Positions 1 through 6,711 are shown, numbered from the stretch's first letter. The stretch: 8,459 bases of DNA from CALXCT01 sp964422185 (GCA_964422185.1 CAYRAG010000061.1:1-8459), one strand, 5' to 3'. Translations and numbers: made by a program. Notes: a model not told the origin generated them from the sequence alone.

Positions 1-1028
1 CCCGCGATGAGCTTGGCCAGGAACATGGGCAGGATATACCGGGGATTGGTGGTGGCGGCGAAGCCCAGATGGGCCCCCAGGGCGTTGGACATTGACGCAC
101 TGAACGCGCCCATAACCACCTTGCCCCGGACATTCATGTTCTTAAACTCCGCGAACGCGGGCACCACGCTGGACAGGGAGATGAACATGCAGGTCACGGT
201 GACGCCGTTGACCCCGATCAGGTTCCCCAGGCGATCCAGCAGCTTTCCCGCCACCTTTGAGATGAACCACACCAGGGGGATGGAGCCGGCCAGAGTCAGG
301 GTGACGGAGCCCACGGTCTGGAAGCCGTCCGTGATGGGGTTGGTGCCCTCCACGATCTTCCATCCGGTCATCTTCTCCACGGCGCCCAGCACCAGCCCGA
401 TCATGATGATGATGATCAGCACCCGGGAGAAGATCTGAAACCCCTTAATCATCTTGTCCGGGATCAGCGCCAGGCCCAGCACAATGAGCAGCGCGATAAT
501 CGCCACCGGCACGAGGTTGCGCAGCACCGTGATCGGCGGCAGGCCGGCCGCCAGGCCCCCGAAGAAGCAGCCGATGGGATCCACCATGAACCCGGACAGC
601 ACGCCCACGGCGAAGAACCGGGTGTCCTCTTTCTCAATGATCCCGCAGGCGGTGGGGATGGTGAACGAGATCACCCCGCCCATGGCGGCGGCCACCACCA
701 GACCGCCGAAGTAGGCGATCTCCGGGTCTTCCGCCAGCTCCGCGCCGATGAAGTAGCCACCGGAGTCCGGCGCCAGGAAAGTGCCGGAGAACATGGCCGG
801 ATCCGCGCCCAGAAAGCGGTAGACCGGCACGATCACCGGGGCGAGGAGATCCCCCAGCACCGGGGCGATGCACACCAGACCCATGATGCTCAGGGCGATC
901 TTGCCCATGAGGCCGAAGCCCTTCTCAAACTCCGGCCCGAACCCCAGGCGATTGCCCAGACACCGGTCCAGTGCGCCCAGGGTGAAGAAGACGGCGATGA
1001 CGATCATCATGCCCTGATGGAAACTCAT
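1..1028 (-). CDS. eutH: EutH-family membrane transporter, downstream paralogue (3' end cut by window)
   Basis: Integral membrane protein of the EutH family, whose studied members promote ethanolamine uptake across the cytoplasmic membrane. The minus-strand frame is open from an ATG at 1028 to the window edge (342 codons). It begins MSFHQGMMIVIAVFF and carries ALDRCLGN, GFGLMG, VIVPVY, LAEDPE, KEDTR, a GGLAAGL glycine-rich turn and MNVRGKV, all at the same spacing as in the gene upstream. Hydrophobic stretches alternate with short loops throughout. By comparison with that 365-residue neighbour, about 20 residues are missing. The ATG overlaps the upstream stop as ATGA, and GAGGAG lies 8 nt before it inside the upstream coding sequence, so translation is probably coupled. 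The two proteins align without gaps at roughly half identical residues by eye. Family membership is secure; the substrate is inferred, and another amino alcohol is possible. Confidence 0.88.
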   Translation of the reverse strand, partial: MSFHQGMMIVIAVFFTLGALDRCLGNRLGFGPEFEKGFGLMGKIALSIMGLVCIAPVLGDLLAPVIVPVYRFLGADPAMFSGTFLAPDSGGYFIGAELAEDPEIAYFGGLVVAAAMGGVISFTIPTACGIIEKEDTRFFAVGVLSGFMVDPIGCFFGGLAAGLPPITVLRNLVPVAIIALLIVLGLALIPDKMIKGFQIFSRVLIIIIMIGLVLGAVEKMTGWKIVEGTNPITDGFQTVGSVTLTLAGSIPLVWFISKVAGKLLDRLGNLIGVNGVTVTCMFISLSSVVPAFAEFKNMNVRGKVVMGAFSASMSNALGAHLGFAATTNPRYILPMFLAKLIA

Positions 1029-2122
1029 GCCGGACTCTCCTCTTTCTCAAACAGGCGCTTACAGAAGAACAGCGCCACCGGCAGGCCGATGCAGGCGGAG
1101 ACCACTTTCGCCACCATCATGGGGATGATGTACTCCTGATTCGTGGAGGCGATAAAGCCCAGATGGGGGCCCAGAATGTTGGCGGAGGTGGCGGTGAACG
1201 CGGACACCAGCACCTTTCCCCGGACATTCATGTCCTTCATGTTGGCGTACGCCGGCACAATGCTGGCCAGGGCCACGAAGAAGCCCGCGATGGTGGGGGG
1301 ATTCACCCCCAGTCTGTTCCCCACGCGCTCCAGGGGGCCCCGGAACACCCGGGTGATGAGCCAGATAAGGGGCAGCGCACCGCCCAGCGTCAGCCCGATG
1401 GTGCCCACGGTGAGAAACGCCTGGTCGATGGGCTGGATGTTCTTCAGGATGGAGAACCCGGTCATCTTCTGCACCGCGCCGCAGACCAGGCCGAACATGA
1501 TGATCACCTGCAGGATTTTGGAGAAGACCTGGAACACCCGGATCGTCTGGCGCGGAAACAGCGCCAGGCCGAAGATCACCACCACGGCGATGAGGATCAC
1601 GGGGATGAGATTGTGGAAGATCACCACAGGCTCCAGGCCCGCCGCCAGACCGCCGGCGAAGCCGCCCAGCGGCACCCCGATGAACCCGGAGAGCATGCCC
1701 ACGGCCAGATACCGGGTGTCCTCCTTCGGGATCATGCCGTAGGCGATGGGGATCGCCATGGTGATGGCCGCCCCGAAGATGGAGCCCACCACCATGGCGG
1801 AGAAGTACGCCATCTCCGGATCCTCCGCCAGCTGTGCCGCCACGGCGTAGCCGCCGGCGTCCGGGGAGAAGAAAGTCCCGGCGAACATGGCGGCGTCCGC
1901 CCCGAAGAGGTGGTAGACGGGCACAATGACTCTCCGGAGCACATCCGCCAGCGCCGGGGCGATACAGTTCAGCCCCAGCAGGCTCAGCGCGATGGTGCCC
2001 ATCAGGCCAAAGCCCCGCTCAAACTCCTTCCCGAACCCGATCTTATTGCCCAGGCAGCGATCCAGTGCGCCCAGGACAAAGAAGACGGCCAGAATGATCA
2101 TGACGACCTGATTCGCGTTCAC
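1025..2122 (-). CDS. eutH: EutH-family membrane transporter, upstream paralogue
   Basis: EutH-family (ethanolamine utilization) membrane protein of 365 residues with about ten hydrophobic segments and no signal peptide. Visible landmarks are ALDRCLGNKIGFG near residue 19, VIVPVY near 65, LAEDPEMAYF near 97, KEDTR near 131, GGFAGGLAAGL near 152, GAVQKMTG near 215, NMKDMNVRGKV near 298 and a basic, charged C-terminus ending EKEESPA. The GTG start is chosen because GGAG sits 8 nt upstream (2131-2134), a stronger AGGAGG lies a little further back, and the protein then starts like its paralogue. A longer frame from 2239 would add 39 Arg/Gly-rich residues that do not resemble the family. It is first of a pair with the next gene (ATGA overlap). 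No other eut gene is visible. The role in ethanolamine or related amino-alcohol uptake comes from family knowledge, not from context. Confidence 0.9.
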   Translation of the reverse strand: MNANQVVMIILAVFFVLGALDRCLGNKIGFGKEFERGFGLMGTIALSLLGLNCIAPALADVLRRVIVPVYHLFGADAAMFAGTFFSPDAGGYAVAAQLAEDPEMAYFSAMVVGSIFGAAITMAIPIAYGMIPKEDTRYLAVGMLSGFIGVPLGGFAGGLAAGLEPVVIFHNLIPVILIAVVVIFGLALFPRQTIRVFQVFSKILQVIIMFGLVCGAVQKMTGFSILKNIQPIDQAFLTVGTIGLTLGGALPLIWLITRVFRGPLERVGNRLGVNPPTIAGFFVALASIVPAYANMKDMNVRGKVLVSAFTATSANILGPHLGFIASTNQEYIIPMMVAKVVSACIGLPVALFFCKRLFEKEESPA

Positions 2123-2130
2123 TTTCCCGT

Positions 2131-2141
2131 CTCCGCCTCCT
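2131..2141 (-). promoter_or_regulatory. Ribosome binding site fixing the GTG start of the upstream eutH
   Basis: The minus strand reads AGGAGGCGGAG, giving two Shine-Dalgarno-like cores. The second, GGAG, is 8 nt before GTG at 2122; the first, AGGAGG, is 13 nt away. The 8-nt site best explains GTG as the start. There is no ATG in the right place. Confidence 0.7.
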
Positions 2142-2644
2142 TCTGCAAGCCCGCAAGCAGGTTCCCCCGCGGCGACTGTCACGGGTCTCTCCCCCCGGTG
2201 CGAAACCTCCCGCCTCCCGGGGCTCACCGGCCGCCGCACGGTGTGAAGCAGGCCCTTGATAAAAGCCTCTCTGCTCCCGTGCCCCCGCGGCGCCGGACGC
2301 CTCCCGGCGATTCCACTGCGCCGGTACGCCCGGACACACTCTCAAATTCCCCGGCGCCCGCAAACCGGCGCCGAGCCGAAAGGCCGGAAGCCCCGGGGCG
2401 TCCCCGGAAACCGGGCCGCCGGAAGCCGTGCCGGGCTTTCATTGATATATTATGTAAACCTAATGAGATACCTGCTCCGCCTGCCCCACCGGGATCCGGC
2501 GGATCCGGCCTCCAGGCGGTTCCGGCGCCTCCTGCCGTGGACGCACACCAGACCGGAGACCGATCTTCGGAAAGTCCGGGATCCCGCAGCCCACCGGGTT
2601 CTGTCCCGCACGGCGCGTCCCGCGGACGGGAGACGGCGGATCAG

Positions 2645-2679
2645 AACCCCACCGGGCGCGAAGCCGCACCCGGGCGGTT
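2645..2679 (-). terminator. GC-rich hairpin just after the pcrA stop, possible terminator
   Basis: Beginning about 4 nt after the TGA stop, the minus strand folds on a GCTT loop with a nine-pair inner stem, including one U-G pair, then a small internal loop and a further AACC/GGTT clamp. There is no U-run on the minus-strand 3' side, only GGGGTTCTGA. The plus-strand copy is followed by TTTT, although no plus-strand gene needs it. It may be a weak or factor-assisted end for pcrA. Confidence 0.4.
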
Positions 2680-2683
2680 TTGC

Positions 2684-5107
2684 TCAGTTGAGTTTCCGCA
2701 GATACGCCCGGGCGGCTTTGAGCATGAGTTTCCTCGTGCCCACCTCGTCAAAGGCGATCTCCACCAGCTCGTCCCCGCCCATGGGGAGGGAGGAGAGCAC
2801 CATGCCTTTCCCGAACGCCTTGTGCTGTACCATGTCCCCGGGNNNNNNNNNNNNNNNNNNNNNNNNNNNNNNNNNNNNNNNNNNNNNNNNNNNNNNNNNN
2901 NNNNNNNNNNNNNNNNNNNNNNNNNNNNNNNNNNNNNNNNNNAGATCGTCCCAGTCGTCCTCATCGCCGGGATCCCCCAGGCCGTCCCAGTCCGACCCCG
3001 CGCCGGCGCGATCCGTCAGCTCCTCCGGGATCTCGTCCAGGAACCGGGACGGCATGTTGGTCTTCGTGTAGCCGAAGAGCATCCGGCTGCGGGCGCAGGT
3101 CAGGTAGAGGCGCTCTCTGGCGCGGGTCATGGCCACATAGCACAGCCTGCGCTCCTCCTCCATCGCCTCCGTGTTGTCCGTGTTCCGGCTGTCCGGGAAG
3201 ATCCCCTCCTCGACCCCGATGACGAAGACCACGGGGAATTCCAGCCCCTTGGCGGCGTGCATGGTCATGAGGGCGACACAGTCCTCGCTGTCGTCCCGGC
3301 TGTCCATGTCCGTGTACAGTGCGACCTCGTACAGATAGCCGGCGAGAGAGGCTTTGTCCCCGGCGCTGCCCACATAGTCCCGGATGGAGGTCATCAGCTC
3401 CTGCACATTCTCCAGGCGGCTGCGGTCCTCCGTGGTGTTCTTCTCCTCCAGCATCCGGGCGTAGCCGGTGCGGCTCATCACCTCGCGGTAGAAGTCCGGC
3501 AGGGGAATCTGCTCGGAGAGGGCCCGGAGATCCTCGATGAGATCCGCAAACTGCAGCAGTCTGGGCGCGGCGCGCAGCAAATCCGGGTACTGCCGGGCGT
3601 TCCGGATGATCTCCCACAGCGGCACGCCCCGCTCCGTCGCCAGCGCCTGGGCCCGCGCCACCGTCGTTCCCCCGATGCCCCGGGGCGGGTTGTTGATGAT
3701 CCGCACCAGGCGCAGATTGTCCTGGGGGTTGTTCACGACGCTGAGGTAGGCGAGCATGTCTTTCACCTCGGCGCGGTCATAGAACCGCATGCCCCCGAAG
3801 ACACGGTAGGGGATAGCGCTGCTGCGCAGCGCGGTCTCCACGCTGTTGGACATGGCGTTCATCCGGTAGAGCACCGCGTAATCCTTCCACGGCCGGCCGC
3901 TCCGGTACCCCCTGAGGATCTCGTCCGCCACAAAGGAGGCCTCGTCCATCTGATCCCGGGCGGTGTAAATCTGCAGTCTGTCCCCGCCGGACTGCTTCGT
4001 CCACAGCTCTTTCCCCTTGCGTCCCTTGTTGTTCCGGATCACGGCGTTGGCGGCGTCCAGGATGTTCTGGGTGGAGCGGTAGTTCTGCTCCAGCCGGATG
4101 ACCCGGCAGTCCGGATACTGCTCCTCAAACGAGAGGATATTCTCAATGGTGGCCCCCCGGAAGCGGTAGATGGACTGATCGTCGTCCCCCACCACGCACA
4201 GGTTTTCATATCCGCCCGCCAGCAGGGAGACCAGCAGGTACTGCAGATGGTTCGTGTCCTGGTACTCGTCCACCAGCACATACCGGAACTTTCTCTGGTA
4301 GAACGAGCGGACATCCTCAAACTCCTGCAGCAGCCGGACGGTGTGGAGGATCAGGTCGTCAAAATCCAGGGCGCCGGCGTCCCAGAGCCGGCGCTGGTAC
4401 TCCGCGTAGAGCTCGCCGATTTTTCTCAGCCGGTGATCCGATTTGACCGCGGGATCTGCCCGGTAGTCCTCCGCCAGCAGCCCCTCATCCTTGGCCCGGG
4501 AGATCTTCCGCAGCACGGAACGGGGCTCGAACAGTTTATCGTCCAGGTTGAAATCCCGGAGGATCCCCCTCATCACCCGCGTGGAGTCGTCCGTGTCATA
4601 GATGGTGAACGACCTGGGGAAGCCCAGCCTGTCGATATCCCGGCGCAGGATCCGCACGCAGGCGGAGTGAAAGGTGGACGCCCAGATGTCCCGGGCCTCC
4701 TGTCCCAGCATCCGCTCCAGCCGGTCTTTCAGCTCCCCGGCCGCCTTGTTCGTAAAAGTGATGGCGAGAATGGACCAGGGCACCGCGGGATCCAGACAGC
4801 ACAGGCTCTCCGCCCGCGCCCTGCCCGACTCGTCCGGGTGCTGCGCGTACCGCTCCAGAAATTCCAGATCCTCCCGGGTCACCCGGGTAGGCACCTCGCT
4901 GCTGTCCGAACCCCGCCCGTATTTCATGAGGTTCGCGATGCGGTGGATCAGCACGGTGGTCTTCCCGCTGCCCGCGCCCGCCAGCAGGAGCAGCGGCCCC
5001 TCCGTGGCCAGCACCCCCGAGCGCTGCTGCGGATTCAGCCGGGAAAACTCCTGCGCAATGACGGCTCTGCGCGCCCTGCAGAATCTCAGTTCCTCGTCTC
5101 GTTCCAA
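2684..5107 (-). CDS. pcrA: ATP-dependent DNA helicase PcrA/UvrD type (contains assembly gap)
   Basis: Superfamily 1A 3'-5' DNA helicase, cytoplasmic. Family members act in nucleotide excision repair, in removing RecA from DNA and in rolling-circle replication. Numbered from TTG at 5107, motifs in order are Q motif NPQQ (25-28), Walker A GAGSGKT (44-50), Ia TFTNKAAGE (117-125), motif II DEYQD (280-284), III GDDDQSIY (307-314), IV LEQNYRS (339-345), V MTMHAAKGLEF (615-625) and VI YVAMTRARERL (657-667). The C-terminal GDMVQHKAFGKGMV segment is the usual small beta-barrel region. The length, about 807 codons plus a gap of unknown size, is somewhat above the usual 720-750. Roughly residues 63-110 form an insertion between Walker A and Ia that B. 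subtilis PcrA lacks. The start is TTG at 5107: the longer frame begins at 5176 on top of the -35 element, and AGGAG precedes this TTG by 10 nt. The reading frame is kept on both sides of the gap. Confidence 0.96.
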   Translation of the reverse strand: MERDEELRFCRARRAVIAQEFSRLNPQQRSGVLATEGPLLLLAGAGSGKTTVLIHRIANLMKYGRGSDSSEVPTRVTREDLEFLERYAQHPDESGRARAESLCCLDPAVPWSILAITFTNKAAGELKDRLERMLGQEARDIWASTFHSACVRILRRDIDRLGFPRSFTIYDTDDSTRVMRGILRDFNLDDKLFEPRSVLRKISRAKDEGLLAEDYRADPAVKSDHRLRKIGELYAEYQRRLWDAGALDFDDLILHTVRLLQEFEDVRSFYQRKFRYVLVDEYQDTNHLQYLLVSLLAGGYENLCVVGDDDQSIYRFRGATIENILSFEEQYPDCRVIRLEQNYRSTQNILDAANAVIRNNKGRKGKELWTKQSGGDRLQIYTARDQMDEASFVADEILRGYRSGRPWKDYAVLYRMNAMSNSVETALRSSAIPYRVFGGMRFYDRAEVKDMLAYLSVVNNPQDNLRLVRIINNPPRGIGGTTVARAQALATERGVPLWEIIRNARQYPDLLRAAPRLLQFADLIEDLRALSEQIPLPDFYREVMSRTGYARMLEEKNTTEDRSRLENVQELMTSIRDYVGSAGDKASLAGYLYEVALYTDMDSRDDSEDCVALMTMHAAKGLEFPVVFVIGVEEGIFPDSRNTDNTEAMEEERRLCYVAMTRARERLYLTCARSRMLFGYTKTNMPSRFLDEIPEELTDRAGAGSDWDGLGDPGDEDDWDDXXXXXXXXXXXXXXXXXXXXXXXXXXXXXXXXXXPGDMVQHKAFGKGMVLSSLPMGGDELVEIAFDEVGTRKLMLKAARAYLRKLN
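2843..2942. other. Assembly gap of 100 N inside pcrA
   Basis: Exactly 100 N, the usual placeholder for a scaffold gap of unknown length. It falls in the linker between the helicase core (last visible residues GDEDDWDD) and the C-terminal domain (PGDMVQHKAFG). That linker is normally variable and low in complexity, so the true length may differ. The frame happens to stay open with 100 N. Confidence 0.98.
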
Positions 5108-5117
5108 CTCTGCCGCT

Positions 5118-5122
5118 CTCCT
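5118..5122 (-). promoter_or_regulatory. Ribosome binding site for the TTG start of pcrA
   Basis: AGGAG on the minus strand, 10 nt upstream of TTG at 5107 and downstream of the predicted transcription start. It is the only Shine-Dalgarno-like sequence between the promoter and the conserved Q motif. The spacing is slightly long. Confidence 0.6.
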
Positions 5123-5147
5123 GTCTTTTTTGAGATCAATCTGCCTT

Positions 5148-5176
5148 ATTTTACCGTTTTCTCCCCGGCCGGTCAA
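5148..5176 (-). promoter_or_regulatory. Sigma-A promoter of pcrA
   Basis: The minus strand has TTGACC (5176-5171), a 17-bp spacer and TAAAAT (5153-5148), each one base off consensus, in an AT-rich islet. Transcription should begin near 5140, giving a leader of about 35 nt to the TTG at 5107. Confidence 0.8.
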
Positions 5177-5299
5177 TGATTTTCACCAGGCGCGTCCCCC
5201 GCCGGGAAGCACAGGCGGAGCGCGGACGGGGTTCATTCCGCCTCCCCGCGGCGCGGAGGCAGCGGGAAAGGGGAATGCCCGGAATCCCCGCGGGGCAAC

Positions 5300-5326
5300 A
5301 AAAAAGAGGCCGGAGGCCTCTCTTTT
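5300..5326 (-). terminator. Intrinsic terminator after the acidic-tailed helical protein
   Basis: Minus-strand RNA forms a 12-bp stem with one G-U pair: an AAAAGAGAGGCC arm, a UCC loop and a GGCCUC arm running into six U. It starts about 11 nt after the stop at 5338. The plus-strand copy also ends in a T-run, so it could work in both directions. Confidence 0.9.
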
Positions 5327-5337
5327 GTCAAATGAAT

Positions 5338-5748
5338 TCAGTTACTCTCTCCGTCCGGCTGCTCCGGCTGCGCGGGCTCCTCCGCCGGGGCGGCTTCCTC
5401 CGCGGCAGGCTCCTCCGCTTCTTCGGCCTGGACTTCGTCCGCCGGCTCGTCGTCCTCGTCCTTTTCGCCGGTCTTCTCCTTCAGCTCGGCAATCCGGGCG
5501 TTGTTCGCCTCGATGTTCGCCTTCGCGTCCGTGATCTTCTGGCAGCCCGCGATATAGGCGGCCTCAGGGGAGTCGCCCCGCTCCGCGTAGTACAGCTTGC
5601 CCAGCTCTACATAGGCTTTCTTTATGGTATCCTCTTCGGCCATGTTCGAGGCTTTCAGCCTGGAGATCTCCGCGACCTGTTTGGCCTTGGCGACACCGGC
5701 ATGAGCCAGATCGGAAACAGTCTCCTTCAGAGAATCAATGTTCGGCAT
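5338..5748 (-). CDS. Helical/coiled-coil protein with acidic C-terminal tail, function unknown
   Basis: A 136-residue soluble protein without signal peptide or membrane segment. Residues 1-92 are mostly helical: an amphipathic start (MPNIDSLKETVSDLAHAG), a Lys-rich stretch, the motif KAYVELGKLYYAERGDSPE at 44-62, then a coiled-coil-like stretch to ELKEK near 92. The KLYYxxxGDxPE pattern is, as I recall, found in small Clostridia proteins that usually end in a zinc ribbon. Here there is no CxxC pair; residues 94-136 are instead a Glu/Asp/Ala/Pro tail. AGGAGG lies 8 nt before ATG at 5748, which fixes the start; a longer upstream frame is Arg/Gly-rich and runs through the promoter. It has its own promoter (5810-5838) and a terminator just downstream, so it is probably monocistronic. 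The role is unknown. Confidence 0.85.
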   Translation of the reverse strand: MPNIDSLKETVSDLAHAGVAKAKQVAEISRLKASNMAEEDTIKKAYVELGKLYYAERGDSPEAAYIAGCQKITDAKANIEANNARIAELKEKTGEKDEDDEPADEVQAEEAEEPAAEEAAPAEEPAQPEQPDGESN

Positions 5749-5809
5749 AAGTGTGACCTCCTCATGTGATGTGGTTGCGCCGCGGGCGCTCATCCGTTCC
5801 CGCGGATCT

Positions 5810-5838
5810 ATTCTATTCCAATTCCCGGGAAAGTGCAA
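5810..5838 (-). promoter_or_regulatory. Probable promoter of the acidic-tailed helical protein
   Basis: The minus strand has TTGCAC (5838-5833), 17 bp, then TAGAAT (5815-5810). The -10 is one base off consensus; the -35 keeps only TTG. It lies in an AT-rich islet about 60 nt before the ATG, with a weak A-rich stretch further upstream near 5863-5870. Confidence 0.55.
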
Positions 5839-5979
5839 GGGGGCGCCGCGGGATTTGTGTGATTTTTTTAACGATCCCCCCGGGCGCGGGGCGTCTTCTC
5901 CGCCGCCGGATCCGTCTTCTCCCCCGGTTCGCAACCCGCCCGGCGCACGGCCGGTCTGAGACGGGGCGGCTGTTCCGGC

Positions 5980-6019
5980 GCGGCCTGCGCGGGCAGATCC
6001 GTCCCCCCGCGCAGACCGC
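5980..6019 (-). other. Long GC-rich hairpin after the AbrB-like gene
   Basis: Two 14-nt arms (5980-5993 and 6006-6019) pair completely in minus-strand RNA, with a single U-G wobble; on the plus strand that position is a C-A mismatch. The hairpin begins about 13 nt after the TAA at 6033, where a terminator would be expected, but no U-run follows. It may be a 3'-end stabiliser or a non-canonical terminator. Confidence 0.5.
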
Positions 6020-6032
6020 CGCGTTTCGACGG

Positions 6033-6350
6033 TTACGGCTCCGCGTCCGGGGCCGGTTCCCCCGGGACTTCTCCGTCTCCGGGGCCGGCGCATTCCCCCG
6101 GCTGCTCCGCGATCTCCGGCTCGTCCGGCTCCTCCGGGGCGCCGGTTTCCTCCTGCTCTTCCTCCGCTTCGCACTGCGGCTCCGCCTGCGCACAGGCGTC
6201 CGCGTTCACGATCCGTACCGCGCCGTCCTCCACGAGGAACGCGACGCAGTCTCCTTTGGACACGCCCAGCGCCCTGCGCACCTTTTTGGGAAGTTTCAGC
6301 TTCCCCTTTCCGCCCAGTTTGACCTGTTCCACGAGCAACTCAGCCGACAT
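6033..6350 (-). CDS. AbrB/SpoVT-type swapped-hairpin protein with acidic tail
   Basis: A 105-residue protein. Residues 8-50 match the SpoVT-AbrB DNA-binding fold: VKLGGKGKLKLPKKVRRALGV, then SKGDCVAFLVEDGAVRIVN, with the typical basic stretch before the ALGV turn and the GD that follows. Such domains dimerise and bind DNA in transition-state regulators and in MazE-type antitoxins. From about residue 55 on the protein is a Glu/Pro/Asp-rich tail with three or four scattered cysteines, unlike the second domain of AbrB or SpoVT. No toxin-like partner gene lies beside it, so a standalone regulator is more likely than an antitoxin. The start is ATG at 6350, with GGAGGG 6 nt upstream. It has its own probable promoter (6404-6433). 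The DNA target is unknown, and the acidic tail might mimic DNA or bind a partner. Confidence 0.88.
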   Translation of the reverse strand: MSAELLVEQVKLGGKGKLKLPKKVRRALGVSKGDCVAFLVEDGAVRIVNADACAQAEPQCEAEEEQEETGAPEEPDEPEIAEQPGECAGPGDGEVPGEPAPDAEP

Positions 6351-6403
6351 GGGATACCCTCCTCCTCAAAGTATATCGAAACACTGGGTTTTGCTCTGTG
6401 TCC

Positions 6404-6433
6404 ATCTTAGCAGAGTCCCCGGGGGAATTGCAA
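6404..6433 (-). promoter_or_regulatory. Possible promoter of the AbrB-like gene
   Basis: The minus strand has TTGCAA (6433-6428), 18 bp, then TAAGAT (6409-6404), four of six matches each. It is the only AT-rich islet upstream of this gene. The -35 sits in the 8-bp palindrome ATTGCAAT (6427-6434). An alternative -10, TATACT near 6370, is too close to the ribosome binding site. Confidence 0.45.
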
Positions 6434-6711
6434 TCTTTTTTTCACTTTTCCGGGCGGTTTCCCTCCCCGCTGTCCCGAAAACCGGACACAGCCCCCGGCG
6501 GCGGAGAAACGGCCCGTGACCTCATCCGGCGCGCCCGGCGACGAACCGTCCGGATCGGGAGAGGGCGGAAGAAACCGATCCGGGGCGCCGCACGGCGGCC
6601 GCCGGTCTGTGCGTCCCGCGTCTCCTCCGGGCATGCCGGCGCGGCGTGTCCTGACCGTCCCCGGCCGCCGCCCGGACGAAACCCACAGAGGGCGCCCCGG
6701 CCGCCGGGGCG
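6434..6711. other. GC-rich intergenic DNA without a gene
   Basis: This stretch lies between the AbrB-like promoter and the terminator of the NlpC/P60 gene. Open frames on both strands are Arg/Pro/Gly-rich shadows. The only structure I see is a perfect 8-bp hairpin at 6693-6711 (CGCCCCGG, 3-nt loop, CCGGGGCG), which directly abuts the U-run side of the terminator. Confidence 0.6.

Larger units (their letters stand above)
2123..2683. other. 561-bp intergenic region between pcrA and the eutH pair
   Basis: No convincing gene. Frames here are open only because of the high GC, and their translations are Arg/Gly/Pro-rich with no family resemblance. The one distinctive stretch is an AT-rich islet at about 2440-2465. 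On the minus strand it reads TTTACATAATATATCAATG, about 320 nt before the eutH GTG. It is the most likely promoter area for the pair because every other AT islet in the window sits at a promoter, but no -35/-10 pair with normal spacing can be made from it. I looked for a cobalamin riboswitch B12 box and for paired EutV-type hexaloop hairpins and found neither convincingly. A GC-rich hairpin follows the pcrA stop. Confidence 0.6.

Noticed and set aside
2123..2239. Extension of the upstream EutH to a start at 2239
   Set aside because: The extra 39 residues are Arg/Gly-rich, do not match the paralogue's N-terminus, and a good ribosome binding site precedes GTG at 2122.
2123..2460. Cobalamin riboswitch or EutV antiterminator in the eutH leader
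   Set aside because: No B12 box was found. One 12-nt element near 2264-2275 (AGC, AGAGAG loop, GCT) has the A1/G4 hexaloop pattern, but its stem is only three good pairs and no second stem-loop or terminator accompanies it.
1163..5179. Plus-strand open frame of 1338 codons
   Set aside because: It runs antisense through the upstream eutH, the intergenic region, the N gap and pcrA. Its translation is His/Gln/Arg/Pro-rich with no family match, so it is a codon-bias shadow of GC-rich genes.
5749..6174. Upstream extension of the acidic-tailed helical protein to 278 residues
   Set aside because: The added part is Arg/Gly-rich, overlaps the AbrB-like gene and passes through the promoter at 5810-5838.
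6033..6350. AbrB-like protein as a MazE-type antitoxin
   Set aside because: No toxin-sized gene lies adjacent; the flanks are a noncoding region and an unrelated gene with its own promoter.
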